A stretch of DNA of 26,832 bases from Pseudomonas sp. BGr12 (lineage in GTDB: Bacteria; Pseudomonadota; Gammaproteobacteria; Pseudomonadales; Pseudomonadaceae), in NCBI RefSeq assembly GCF_030272895.1, contig NZ_JALRNF010000057.1:1-26832 (forward strand), written 5' to 3'. A program made the position numbers and the translations under genes. The notes beneath the pieces were generated by a model. It searched no databases. It was not told the DNA's origin and saw only the letters and a list, made by a program, of their open reading frames with translations. Positions 7,214 through 15,357 of the stretch are shown here, in pieces (the first letter of the stretch is position 1; each line of letters opens with the position of its first letter).

Positions 7214-8368
7214 ATGACACGCCGCCTGCTGTTCAACACCACCCGCTCGATCATCATTGAACGCGGCGCCGCCGCCCGCCTGGCCGAACAGGTGCAATCC
7301 ATGGGGCATCGTTCCGTGCTGCTGGTCACCGATGCCGGGGTGCTCGCCGCCGGCTTGCTGGCACAGGTGGAACCGGGCTTTGCCCGCGCAGGTATCGCCC
7401 TGCGGGTGTTCGCCGAGGTGCAGGCCGATCCGCCGGAGTCGGTGATCCTGGCCGCCGTGCAGGCGGCACGCGGCTGCGGCGCCGAGTGTGTCATCGGTTT
7501 CGGAGGCGGCAGTTCGCTGGACGCCGCCAAGCTCACCGCCCTGCTGGCCCGCAGCGAGGAATCGCTGGCCGATATCTACGGCATCGACCGCAGCAATGGC
7601 CGGCGCCTGCCGCTGATCCTGGTGCCGACCACGGCCGGTACCGGCTCGGAAGTTACCGCCGTGTCGGTGGTGACCACCGGCGAAGGCCAGAAGAATGTCG
7701 TGATTTCGCCGGCGTTGTTGCCTGATGTCGCCGTGCTGGACGCCGATCTCACCCTGGGACTGCCCAGGGCCGTCACCGCGGCCACCGGTATCGACGCCAT
7801 GGTCCATGCCATCGAGGCCTATACCACCCGGCACTTGAAGAACCCGATTTCCGATTGCCTGGCCCGTGAAGCCCTGCGCCTGCTGGGCGACAACCTGGTG
7901 GCGGTCTGCGACGACGGCAGCGACGCCCAGGCCCGTGAACAAATGCTGCTCGGCGCGTGCCTGGCCGGCATGGCCTTTGCCAATGCGCCGGTCGGTGCGG
8001 TGCATGCCCTCGCCTATCCGCTGGGGGCGCGCTTTCATGTGCCGCACGGGCTGTCCAATGCCCTGGTACTGGCGCCGGTGATGCGCTTCAACCTGGACGC
8101 GGCGGCGCCGCTCTATGCCGAACTGGCCGCTATTGTGCTGCCGCAGGTCGAGGGCTCGGACGTACAGCGGGCATCGGCGCTGATCGACCACCTGCAGGCG
8201 TTGCCGGCCCGGCTCGGGCTGCCCACCCGCCTGCAGGAAGTGGGGATTGCCCGCTCCGACCTCGACGCACTGGCCCATGACGCGACCCTGCAGACCCGCC
8301 TGCTCGGCAACAACCCGTGCGAACTGAGCCTTGAAGACATCCGCTCGATCTACCGGCAGGTGCTCTGA
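7214..8368 (+). CDS. Iron-containing (type III) alcohol dehydrogenase
   Basis: 384 residues, normal size for iron-containing ADHs, which interconvert primary alcohols and aldehydes with NAD(P). Seen: nucleotide-binding GFGGGSS (95-101) followed by LDAAK; the signature VPTTAGTGSEVT (138-149); metal ligands Asp194 and His198 (GIDAMVHAIEAY), His264 and His278 (GAVHALAYPLGARFHVPHG). The start at 7214 gives the conserved N-terminus MTRRLLFNTTRSI, while the upstream extension from 7082 does not look like protein of this family. A weak GGGAAA lies about 7 bp upstream. Divergence from the sulfatase gene suggests that it oxidises the alcohol freed by that enzyme; this is inference from position. Confidence 0.92.
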   Translation: MTRRLLFNTTRSIIIERGAAARLAEQVQSMGHRSVLLVTDAGVLAAGLLAQVEPGFARAGIALRVFAEVQADPPESVILAAVQAARGCGAECVIGFGGGSSLDAAKLTALLARSEESLADIYGIDRSNGRRLPLILVPTTAGTGSEVTAVSVVTTGEGQKNVVISPALLPDVAVLDADLTLGLPRAVTAATGIDAMVHAIEAYTTRHLKNPISDCLAREALRLLGDNLVAVCDDGSDAQAREQMLLGACLAGMAFANAPVGAVHALAYPLGARFHVPHGLSNALVLAPVMRFNLDAAAPLYAELAAIVLPQVEGSDVQRASALIDHLQALPARLGLPTRLQEVGIARSDLDALAHDATLQTRLLGNNPCELSLEDIRSIYRQVL

Positions 8369-8473
8369 GCCTTGCAGGCCCCTTGCCGCTTGGCACGCCC
8401 GGCGGTACTGGGCTTTACTTCAATAGATGTACCCAGAAGTCTCTTCGCGACATTCACTTGCGGGAGCCCTGCC

Positions 8474-8836
8474 ATGAACAGGTCTGTTTTTGCGCTGGTC
8501 GCGGTACTCTCGGTGGTAGCCGGTTGTTCGTCCGACAAGGATGCCTATCGCAACCAGCCACTGGTAGCCCGGGTCGAGACGGGCATGACCAAGGAACAGG
8601 TCCGGCAAATTGGCGGCCAGCCCCTGCTGGAGTCCGACCGCACGGTGGAGCCTGGCAGCTGCTTTGACTACATGCTCGTGCAGGCGGGCATGCAGCAGCC
8701 TTACTACGTCAGCTTCGACATGGCCGAAACAGTCGACCGCACAGGTTTCATGACCTGTGCGCAGTGGAGCAACGCCCAGCAGAAATCCAGGGAAGCGCCT
8801 TCCAGTATGGGCGGCATGGGGGGCTCGGGTTACTAG
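8474..8836 (+). CDS. osmE: OsmE-like outer-membrane lipoprotein (SmpA/OmlA family)
   Basis: 120 residues. Seen: lipoprotein signal peptide with lipobox VVAGC (Cys18), then a BamE/SmpA-type domain with VETGMTKEQVRQIGGQP and the OsmE-like ending DRTGFMTCAQ. Two further cysteines (in GSCFDY and MTCAQ) may pair as a disulfide. GGAG lies 7 bp before the ATG, which decides this start over the longer frame from 8372. The C-terminus is a short Gly/Met/Ser tail. OsmE proteins are osmotic- and stationary-phase-induced; whether this one is regulated that way is not visible. It ends just before a REP element. Confidence 0.85.
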   Translation: MNRSVFALVAVLSVVAGCSSDKDAYRNQPLVARVETGMTKEQVRQIGGQPLLESDRTVEPGSCFDYMLVQAGMQQPYYVSFDMAETVDRTGFMTCAQWSNAQQKSREAPSSMGGMGGSGY

Positions 8837-8841
8837 CGGTA

Positions 8842-8927
8842 GTAGGAGCGGCGGTTCGACGCCTCGACTTGCCCCGCGATTGCGGCCTGGCAGTCACACC
8901 GCAATCGCGGGGCAAGCCCGCTCCTAC
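8842..8927. repeat. REP palindrome, variant with an extended left arm
   Basis: The left arm reads GTAGGAGCGG followed by the additional block CGGTTCGACGCCTCGA and then CTTGCCCCGCG; the right arm is the ordinary CGCGGGGCAAGCCCGCTCCTAC. The same insert is found in the copy at 11678-11763. It lies between the convergent ends of osmE and the small membrane protein gene, where it could act as a bidirectional transcript end. Confidence 0.88.
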
Positions 8928-8937
8928 AGGTATTGGC

Positions 8938-9066
8938 TCAATCCTTGCGCTTGCGCGGGTTTTCACGATCGCGCCGGCGTGCCAGGGCCGCGCCCCAGGC
9001 CAGGATGGCGGCAGAAGCGATCAGCATCGCCGCCAGCATCACGTAGCCCCAGGGTACGTCGTTCAT
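8938..9066 (-). CDS. Small single-span membrane protein, unknown function
   Basis: 42 residues: a short N-terminus (MNDVPWGY), one hydrophobic helix (about residues 9-29) and a strongly basic tail (ARRRDRENPRKRKD), the layout of a small inner-membrane protein with a cytoplasmic C-terminus. I do not recognise the family. GGAG is only 1 bp from the ATG, so translation signals are poor, but a good minus-strand -10 (CTATACT) lies about 95 bp upstream. The frame remains open further upstream to 9183, but that portion looks random. Confidence 0.55.
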   Translation of the reverse strand: MNDVPWGYVMLAAMLIASAAILAWGAALARRRDRENPRKRKD

Positions 9067-9157
9067 GCTCCAACACCCGGGGCATCGGCCATGCCCTGAT
9101 TGAGAGAAATAGGCTGGAGCCACGCGTTCATGCCAGGCGTGCCAGTACGGTAATAGC

Positions 9158-9187
9158 AGTATAGAAGCACTCTGGACAGCCATCTAA
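9158..9187 (-). promoter_or_regulatory. Candidate promoter for the 42-residue membrane protein gene
   Basis: On the minus strand the -10 hexamer TATACT (9158-9163), preceded by C, matches the CTATACT form favoured by stationary-phase sigma S. TTAGAT lies about 18 bp upstream as a possible -35. Predicted start of RNA near 9151 gives an ~85-nt leader. Read by eye only. Confidence 0.4.
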
Positions 9188-9211
9188 CGGGGTTTCCCAA
9201 CATTCCACCCG

Positions 9212-9236
9212 TCGAAATACGTTAATACCCTTTCGA
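9212..9236. promoter_or_regulatory. Inverted repeat TCGAAA-N13-TTTCGA upstream of nspC
   Basis: A 6-bp perfect inverted repeat with an AT-rich centre (ATACGTTAATACC) lies 63 bp before the nspC start. It could be an operator or part of the promoter. The short arms make chance occurrence quite possible. Confidence 0.3.
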
Positions 9237-9299
9237 TATGCGGTCAGTGAAGGCACAATGCGTGTCCTTTTTTTGGCTGGCCAAGCCCGGGGCCTGGAA

Positions 9300-10397
9300 A
9301 TGATCAATACGCCGTACTACCTCATCGATAAACAAAAGCTGCTGCAGAACATGCAGAAGATCGCCTATGTGCGCGAGAAGTCCGGGGCCAAGGCCCTGCT
9401 GGCACTCAAGTGCTTCGCCACCTGGTCGGTGTTCGACCTGATGCAACAGTACATGGACGGCACCACGTCGTCGTCGCTCTACGAGCTCAAGCTCGGCCGC
9501 CAGAAGTTCGCCGGCGAAACCCACGCCTACAGCGTGGCCTGGGCCGATGACGAAATCGGCGAGATGATCGAGAACTGCGACAAGATCATCTTCAACTCCA
9601 TCGGCCAGCTGCAGCGCTTTGCCGAGCAGACCGAAGGCACCGTGCGCGGCCTGCGGGTCAACCCGCAAGTGAGCAGCTCGGACTACCTGCTGGCCGACCC
9701 GGCGCGTCCGTTCAGCCGCCTGGGCGAATGGGATCCGGTGAAAGTCGAAGGCGTGATCGAGCAGATCTCCGGCTTCATGTTCCACAACAACTGCGAAAAC
9801 GCTGACTTCGACCTGTTCGACAAGATGCTCGGACACATCGAGGAGCGCTTCGGCCACCTGCTGCACAAGGTCGAATGGGTCAGCCTGGGTGGCGGCATCC
9901 ACTTCACCGGCGACGACTATGCCCTGGACGCCTTCTGCGCGCGCCTGAAGGGTTTCTCCGAGAAATACGGCGTACAGGTCTACCTGGAGCCGGGCGAAGC
10001 GGCCATCACCCAGAGCGCCTCGCTGGAAGTCACCGTGCTCGACACCCTGTACAACGGCAAGCACCTGGCCGTGGTCGACAGCTCCATCGAAGCGCACATG
10101 CTGGACCTGCTGATCTACCGCCTCAACGCCAAGATGGCCCCCAACGACGGCGAACACACCTACATGGTGTGCGGCAAGTCGTGCCTGGCCGGCGACATCT
10201 TCGGCGAGTATCAATTCGATCGTCCGCTGGCCATCGGCGATCGGCTGTCGTTCGTTGACGCAGCGGGTTACACCATGGTCAAGAAAAACTGGTTCAACGG
10301 CCTGAAAATGCCGTCCATCGTAGTGAAACAACTCGACGGTAGCGTTGAAGTGGTTCGCGAGTTTGGTTTCGAAGACTACTTGTCCAGCCTGTCTTGA
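9300..10397 (+). CDS. nspC: Carboxynorspermidine / carboxyspermidine decarboxylase
   Basis: 365 residues, the size of NspC. It is a PLP-dependent fold-type III (alanine-racemase-like) decarboxylase that converts carboxynorspermidine or carboxyspermidine to norspermidine or spermidine. Seen: PLP lysine Lys37 in LLALKCFATWS; the GGGIHF phosphate-binding region near 192-197; the active-site segment CGKSCLAGD; the C-terminal GYTMVKKNWFNGL. The start at 9300 (MINTPYYLIDK) matches the family N-terminus; an in-frame ATG at 9258 would add 14 residues that look non-family, and neither start has a strong ribosome site. It is followed after 27 bp by the dehydrogenase that makes its substrate. Confidence 0.92.
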   Translation: MINTPYYLIDKQKLLQNMQKIAYVREKSGAKALLALKCFATWSVFDLMQQYMDGTTSSSLYELKLGRQKFAGETHAYSVAWADDEIGEMIENCDKIIFNSIGQLQRFAEQTEGTVRGLRVNPQVSSSDYLLADPARPFSRLGEWDPVKVEGVIEQISGFMFHNNCENADFDLFDKMLGHIEERFGHLLHKVEWVSLGGGIHFTGDDYALDAFCARLKGFSEKYGVQVYLEPGEAAITQSASLEVTVLDTLYNGKHLAVVDSSIEAHMLDLLIYRLNAKMAPNDGEHTYMVCGKSCLAGDIFGEYQFDRPLAIGDRLSFVDAAGYTMVKKNWFNGLKMPSIVVKQLDGSVEVVREFGFEDYLSSLS

Positions 10398-10424
10398 GCT
10401 GGCAGTAAAGGAGAGAAAGAGAAA

Positions 10425-11660
10425 TTGAAGAAGAACGTTCTTATCATTGGTGCAGGAGGTGTCGCCAAGGTGGTGGCCCACAAGTGCGCGCAGCACAACG
10501 ACGAACTCGGTCGTATTGCCATCGCGTCGCGCAACATCTCCAAATGCCAGGCCATCATCGACAGCGTCAAGGCCAAGGGCAGCCTCAAACAGCCCGCTGA
10601 AATCGCCGCTTACGCGCTCAATGCGCTGGATGTCGAAGCGACCAAGGCGCTGATCCGCGAGACCGAATCGCAGATCGTCATCAACGTCGGCTCCGCCTTC
10701 CTCAACATGTCGGTGCTGCGTGCCTGCATCGATACCGGCGTGGCCTACCTGGACACCGCCATCCACGAAGAGCCGGGCAAGATCTGCGAGACGCCGCCGT
10801 GGTACGGCAACTACGAGTGGAAACACCTCGAGGAATGCCAGCAGAAGAACATCACCGCCATTCTTGGCGTGGGCTTCGACCCGGGCGTTGTAAACGCCTA
10901 TGCAGCCCTGGCAAAACAACAGTATTTCGACCGCATTGATTCGATCGACATTCTCGACGTCAATGCCGGATCCCATGGCAAGTACTTCGCCACCAACTTC
11001 GACCCGGAAATCAACTTCCGCGAATTTACCGGGCAGGTGTGGAGCTGGCAGAACAGCCAGTGGACCAGCAACACCATGTTCGAAGTCAAGCGTACCGATG
11101 ACCTGCCGGTGGTAGGCTCGCAGAACCTGTACCTGACCGGCCACGACGAAGTGCACTCGCTGTCCAAGAACCTGGACGTGCCCAACGTGCGCTTCTGGAT
11201 GAGCTTCGGCGAGCACTACATCAACGTGTTCACCGTGCTGAAGAACCTTGGCCTGCTCTCCGAGCAACCGGTCAAGACCGCCGAAGGCCTGGAAGTGGTA
11301 CCGCTCAAGGTGGTCAAGGCCGTGCTGCCGGATCCGGCCTCGCTGGCTCCTGGCTACACCGGCAAGACCTGCATCGGCGACCTGGTCAAGGGCACCAAGG
11401 ACGGCCAGCCGCGTGAGGTGTTCATCTACAACGTCGCCGACCACGAGGAAGCCTACGCCGAGACCGACAGCCAGGGTATTTCCTATACCGCTGGCGTGCC
11501 GCCGGTAGCCGCCGCCCTGCTGGTCGCCCGTGGCGAGTGGGATGTGCAGCGCATGGTCAACGTCGAGGAGCTGCCAGCCGAGCCGTTCCTCAAGGCGCTG
11601 GACGTGATGGGCCTGCCGACCCGCGTCAAGGACGAGAACGGCGATCGTCCCTGGAACTGA
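10425..11660 (+). CDS. Carboxynorspermidine synthase (saccharopine-dehydrogenase-like)
   Basis: 411 residues. Family role: NADPH-dependent reductive condensation of aspartate semialdehyde with diaminopropane or putrescine to carboxynorspermidine or carboxyspermidine, the substrate of the upstream decarboxylase. Seen: Rossmann motif VLIIGAGGVAKVVAHKC at the N-terminus, GVGFDPGVVNAYAALA in the middle, and the C-terminal AGVPPVAAALL. The start is TTG at 10425, with a strong AAAGGAGAG ribosome site at 10408-10416; no ATG fits the conserved N-terminus. The decarboxylase-first gene order is worth noting. Some databases call this family lysine 1-dehydrogenase, but the coupling to nspC favours the polyamine role. 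Confidence 0.9.
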   Translation: MKKNVLIIGAGGVAKVVAHKCAQHNDELGRIAIASRNISKCQAIIDSVKAKGSLKQPAEIAAYALNALDVEATKALIRETESQIVINVGSAFLNMSVLRACIDTGVAYLDTAIHEEPGKICETPPWYGNYEWKHLEECQQKNITAILGVGFDPGVVNAYAALAKQQYFDRIDSIDILDVNAGSHGKYFATNFDPEINFREFTGQVWSWQNSQWTSNTMFEVKRTDDLPVVGSQNLYLTGHDEVHSLSKNLDVPNVRFWMSFGEHYINVFTVLKNLGLLSEQPVKTAEGLEVVPLKVVKAVLPDPASLAPGYTGKTCIGDLVKGTKDGQPREVFIYNVADHEEAYAETDSQGISYTAGVPPVAAALLVARGEWDVQRMVNVEELPAEPFLKALDVMGLPTRVKDENGDRPWN

Positions 11661-11677
11661 TTGACTGACGGTCCCCG

Positions 11678-11763
11678 GTGGGAGCGGCGGTTCGACGCCT
11701 CGACTTGCCCCGCGATTGCGTGTGTTCAGGCACAACGCGATCGCGGGGCAAGCCCGCTCCTAC
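11678..11763. repeat. REP palindrome, variant with an extended left arm (second copy)
   Basis: The left arm begins GTGGGAGCGG and carries the same CGGTTCGACGCCTCGA block as the copy at 8842; the right arm is ordinary. It lies 17 bp after the dehydrogenase stop and before the nap promoter region, where it separates the two operons. Confidence 0.88.
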
Positions 11764-11794
11764 ATTTGAATACGCGCTAAGTCCCACCTCAACC

Positions 11795-11836
11795 TTGATC
11801 TGGCGCAAGTTGCCGCCGGTCGTAATACGCCACTCT
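11795..11836 (+). promoter_or_regulatory. Candidate ANR/FNR-type box and promoter for the nap operon
   Basis: TTGAT-CTGG-CGCAA at 11795-11808 fits the ANR/FNR consensus TTGAT-N4-ATCAA in 8 of 10 defined positions. A TAATAC -10-like hexamer follows at 11823-11828, about 70 bp before napE. Anaerobic control by ANR or DNR is known for pseudomonad nap/denitrification genes in general; here it is inferred from one imperfect site. Confidence 0.45.
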
Positions 11837-11896
11837 CTTCAAGCCACTCCAAATGCGTGATCTACGCTGAACCAAGGCTCGGCTGGAGATAGTTCA

Positions 11897-12064
11897 ATGT
11901 CATTGGCTGAAGAACAAAAAACCGTGCGCCGCAAGGAAGGCCGGCTGTTCATCTTTCTTGTCGCCTGCCTCTTTCCCCTGCTCTCGGTCGCCATTGTCGG
12001 CGGCTACGGCTTCATTGTCTGGTTCCTGCAGATGATCTACGGTCCGCCCGGGCCACCCAACTGA
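11897..12064 (+). CDS. napE: NapE, small membrane protein of periplasmic nitrate reductase operon
   Basis: 55 residues: a charged N-terminus (MSLAEEQKTVRRKEGR), one transmembrane helix (about residues 19-46) and the ending YGPPGPPN, the typical NapE layout. Its exact function is unknown in the family. GGAG (11885-11888) lies 8 bp before the ATG. It is the first gene of the operon, 22 bp before napD. Confidence 0.88.
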   Translation: MSLAEEQKTVRRKEGRLFIFLVACLFPLLSVAIVGGYGFIVWFLQMIYGPPGPPN

Positions 12065-12086
12065 CTTTGTTTATCGGAGCCCGCCC

Positions 12087-12347
12087 ATGGATGACGCTCT
12101 GCATATTGCCAGTCTTGTCGTACTTGCCCGTCCGGAACTGTTAAACGCAGTCAAGGCCAACTTGCGCCTGCTCGACGATGTCGAACTGCATCAGGAAAGT
12201 GCAGCCGGAAAGTTGGTGGTGGTACTTGAAGCCCGGCACGAGCAACAGATCCTGCAACGCATCGAACAGATCAACAACCTGCCAGGCGTACTCAATGCCG
12301 CGTTGATCTACCACGAACTCCTCGACTCCGCAGGAGAGCAACAATGA
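12087..12347 (+). CDS. napD: NapD, chaperone for NapA
   Basis: 86 residues, ferredoxin-like fold family that binds the Tat signal peptide of NapA and holds it until the molybdenum cofactor is inserted; cytosolic. Seen: the N-terminal [20 protein letters not shown] and the C-terminal [16 protein letters not shown] typical of NapD. GGAG lies before the ATG, and its stop overlaps the napA start (ATGA). Confidence 0.92.
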   Translation: MDDALHIASLVVLARPELLNAVKANLRLLDDVELHQESAAGKLVVVLEARHEQQILQRIEQINNLPGVLNAALIYHELLDSAGEQQ

Positions 12348-14848
12348 GCATGACCCGCCGTGAATTCGCCAAGGCCCAGGCCGCGGCCATTGCCGCAGCT
12401 GCCGCCGGGCTGCCGATCTACACCACCGCCAGCAACCTGATCACCGAAGCGGACATGGTCAGCCTGGACTGGAACAAGGCGCCCTGCCGCTTCTGCGGCA
12501 CCGGTTGCAGCGTGATGGTGGCCACCCGCGACAACCGCGTGGTCGCCACCCACGGCGACGTCAAGGCCGAGGTCAATCGCGGGTTGAACTGCGTCAAGGG
12601 CTACTTCCTGTCGAAGATCATGTATGGCGTCGACCGCCTGACCCAACCGCTGCTGCGCATGAAGAACGGTGAGTACGACAAACAGGGCGAGTTCCAGCCG
12701 ATCAGCTGGGACAAGGCCTTCGACATCATGGCCGCCAAGTACAAGGAGGCCCTGAAGAACAAAGGCCCCGGGTCGATCGGCATGTTCGGCTCCGGGCAAT
12801 GGACGGTGTGGGAAGGCTACGCCGCCAACAAGCTGATGAAGGCCGGTTTTCGCAGCAACAACATCGACCCCAACGCCCGCCACTGCATGGCCTCGGCGGT
12901 GATGGGCTTCATGCGCACCTTCGGCATGGACGAACCCATGGGCTGCTACGACGATATCGAAGCCACCGACGCCTTCGTGCTCTGGGGCTCGAACATGGCC
13001 GAGATGCACCCGATCCTCTGGAGCCGGGTCACCGACCGGCGCCTGAGCCAGCCGCAGGTCAAGGTCGCGGTGCTGTCGACCTTCGAGCACCGCAGCTTCG
13101 AGCTGGCCGACATCCCCATGGTGTTCAAGCCGCAGACCGACCTGCTGATCCTCAACTACATCGCCAACCACATCATCCAGAGCGGCGCGGTGAACAAGGA
13201 CTTCATCAGCAAGCACACCCGCTTCGCCAAGGGCGCCGACGACATCGGCTACGGCCTGCGCCCGGGCAACCCGCTGGAGACCGCGGCCAAGAACGCCGAC
13301 AAGGCCAACACCTGGAGCGATATCGATTTCGACCAGTTCGCCGCCTTCGTCCGGCCCTACACCCTGGAGCGTGCGGCCAAGGAGACCGGCGTACCCGCCG
13401 AGCGCCTCAAGGCCCTGGCCGAGCTGTATGCCGACCCCAAGCGCAAGGTCGTGTCGTTCTGGACCATGGGCTTCAACCAGCACACCCGCGGGGTCTGGGC
13501 CAACAACCTGATCTACAACATCCACCTGCTCACCGGCAAGATCAGCGAACCGGGCAACAGCCCCTTCTCGCTTACCGGCCAGCCATCGGCCTGCGGCACC
13601 GCCCGCGAAGTCGGCACCTTCTCGCACCGCTTGCCGGCCGACCTGGTGGTGACCAATCCCAAGCACCGCGCCACGGCCGAGAAGATCTGGAAACTGCCCG
13701 CCGGGACCATCCAGGAAAAAGTCGGTTTCCATGCCGTGCAACAGAGCCGCATGCTCAAGGACGGCGTACTCAACGTGTACTGGACCCAGGCCAGCAACAA
13801 CATGCAGGCAGGTCCGAACATCATGCAAGAAGTGCTGCCGGGCTGGCGCAAGCCGGAGAACTTCGTGATCGTTTCCGATGTGTACCCCACGGTATCGGCC
13901 CAGGCCGCCGACCTGATCCTGCCCAGCGCCATGTGGGTGGAAAAGGAAGGCGCCTTCGGCAACGCCGAGCGCCGGACCCAGTTCTGGCACCAACTGGTCA
14001 GTGCGCCGGGCGAGGCCCGCTCGGACCTGTGGCAACTGGTGGAATTCTCCAAGCGCTTCACCACCGATGAAGTCTGGCCCGCCGAGCTGCTGGCCAAGGC
14101 CCCCGAGTACAAGGGCAAGACCCTCTTCGAGGTGCTGTTCAAGAACGGTCAGGTCGACCAGTTCCCGGTCGAGCAGCTGGAAGCGGGCTTCAAGAACGAT
14201 GAAGCCAAGGCCTTTGGCTTCTACCTGCAAAAAGGCCTGTTCGAGGAGTACGCCCAGTTCGGTCGCGGCCACGGCCATGACCTGGCGACCTTCGACCTGT
14301 ATCACCGCGAACGCGGGCTGCGCTGGCCGGTGGTCGACGGCAAGGAGACACGCTGGCGCTACCGCGAGGGCCTGGACCCCTATGTCGAAGCCGGCAGTGG
14401 CGTGCAGTTCTATGGTTACCCGGACAAGAAGGCGATCATCTTCGCCCTGCCCTACGAGCCGCCGGCCGAAGCGCCGGATGCCGAGTACCCGTTCTGGCTC
14501 AGCACCGGCCGGGTGCTGGAACACTGGCACACCGGCAGCATGACCCAGCGGGTCGAGGAGCTCTATCGCGCCGTGCCGGATGCCCTGGTGTACATGCACC
14601 CGGAGGATGCCAAGGCCATGAATGCCCGGCGTGGCAGCGAGGTGAAACTGGTCAGCCGCCGTGGCGAGATGCGCGCGCGCATCGAAACCCGTGGGCGCAA
14701 CAAGCCGCCCCGCGGCCTGGTGTTCGTGCCGTTTTTCGACGCCAACAAGCTGATCAACAAGGTCACCCTCGACGCCACCGACCCGATCTCCAAGCAGACC
14801 GACTACAAGAAATGCGCCATCCGTATCGAGCTGATCAGCGTGGCCTGA
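12344..14848 (+). CDS. napA: NapA, catalytic subunit of periplasmic nitrate reductase
   Basis: 834 residues, full length. It reduces nitrate to nitrite in the periplasm at a molybdenum bis-MGD centre. Seen: Tat signal with TRREFAK at 4-10 followed by an Ala-rich hydrophobic stretch; [4Fe-4S] ligands Cys48, Cys51, Cys55 and Cys83; the molybdenum-coordinating Cys181 in NARHCMAS; conserved HTRGVWANN and the C-terminal molybdopterin-binding domain ([16 protein letters not shown]). Electrons should come from NapC through NapB, encoded immediately downstream. The start codon overlaps the napD stop, implying translational coupling. Confidence 0.97.
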   Translation: MSMTRREFAKAQAAAIAAAAAGLPIYTTASNLITEADMVSLDWNKAPCRFCGTGCSVMVATRDNRVVATHGDVKAEVNRGLNCVKGYFLSKIMYGVDRLTQPLLRMKNGEYDKQGEFQPISWDKAFDIMAAKYKEALKNKGPGSIGMFGSGQWTVWEGYAANKLMKAGFRSNNIDPNARHCMASAVMGFMRTFGMDEPMGCYDDIEATDAFVLWGSNMAEMHPILWSRVTDRRLSQPQVKVAVLSTFEHRSFELADIPMVFKPQTDLLILNYIANHIIQSGAVNKDFISKHTRFAKGADDIGYGLRPGNPLETAAKNADKANTWSDIDFDQFAAFVRPYTLERAAKETGVPAERLKALAELYADPKRKVVSFWTMGFNQHTRGVWANNLIYNIHLLTGKISEPGNSPFSLTGQPSACGTAREVGTFSHRLPADLVVTNPKHRATAEKIWKLPAGTIQEKVGFHAVQQSRMLKDGVLNVYWTQASNNMQAGPNIMQEVLPGWRKPENFVIVSDVYPTVSAQAADLILPSAMWVEKEGAFGNAERRTQFWHQLVSAPGEARSDLWQLVEFSKRFTTDEVWPAELLAKAPEYKGKTLFEVLFKNGQVDQFPVEQLEAGFKNDEAKAFGFYLQKGLFEEYAQFGRGHGHDLATFDLYHRERGLRWPVVDGKETRWRYREGLDPYVEAGSGVQFYGYPDKKAIIFALPYEPPAEAPDAEYPFWLSTGRVLEHWHTGSMTQRVEELYRAVPDALVYMHPEDAKAMNARRGSEVKLVSRRGEMRARIETRGRNKPPRGLVFVPFFDANKLINKVTLDATDPISKQTDYKKCAIRIELISVA

Positions 14849-14859
14849 GGAGCGCCGTC

Positions 14860-15348
14860 ATGACTATTCGAATCCTGCCGTTGCTCCTGTTCGCCGTCAT
14901 TGGTGCGGTGATCGCCGCCGATGTCGACTATCCGCTCGATGCCCCGGGGCCCGACGGACGTCGCCCCGGCGGCACACTGACCCAGAGCATGCCGGCGCCA
15001 CCGCTTGCCAACGACGAAAACAAGGACCTCAAGCGCGAGCGCAACTACCCCGACCAGCCGCCGACCATTCCCCACGCGATCCGCGGCTACCAGATCGATA
15101 CCAACAGCAACAAGTGCCTGTCCTGCCATAGCCGCGCCAACAGTGCGCGCAGCCAGGCGACCATGATCAGCATCACCCACTACATGGACCGCGACGGCCA
15201 GGCCCTGGCGGCGGTGTCACCGCGTCGCTATTTCTGTACGCAGTGCCATGTGCCGCAAAAAGAAGTGCAGCCGCTGGTGGGCAACAGCTTCGAAACCATC
15301 GACAAGATCCTGCAGGACGACGCCGAAGCCGCAGGCAAGCAACCTTGA
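14860..15348 (+). CDS. napB: NapB, di-heme cytochrome c subunit of nitrate reductase
   Basis: 162 residues, exported by an N-terminal signal (about 1-19). Two heme c sites are seen, CLSCH (86-90) and CTQCH (126-130). It passes electrons from NapC to NapA. The start at 14860 is chosen because GAGG lies just upstream and the signal peptide begins MTIRILPLLLF; the longer frame from 14812 overlaps napA. It lies 11 bp after napA. Confidence 0.96.
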   Translation: MTIRILPLLLFAVIGAVIAADVDYPLDAPGPDGRRPGGTLTQSMPAPPLANDENKDLKRERNYPDQPPTIPHAIRGYQIDTNSNKCLSCHSRANSARSQATMISITHYMDRDGQALAAVSPRRYFCTQCHVPQKEVQPLVGNSFETIDKILQDDAEAAGKQP

Positions 15349-15357
15349 GGAGGCGCC

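Noticed and set aside
8409..8436. CTGGG ... CCCAG inverted repeat between the iron ADH and osmE genes as a terminator
   Set aside because: Stem of only 5 bp with an 18-bp loop and no T-run; not convincing as a terminator.
9222..11735. 837-codon open frame on the minus strand opposite nspC and the dehydrogenase
   Set aside because: It is antisense to two recognised genes in a GC-rich genome, where stop codons are rare in the opposite frame. The translation is rich in His, Val, Gln and Asp, has no recognisable domain and spans an operon junction.
11801..11814. Sigma-54-like promoter (TGGCGC ... TTGCC) before nap
   Set aside because: The spacing between GG and GC is 8 bp; sigma-54 promoters need 10 bp.
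12308..14599. 763-codon open frame on the minus strand opposite napA
   Set aside because: Shadow of napA: same GC-driven effect, composition bias (His, Gly, Leu, Val) and no motif.
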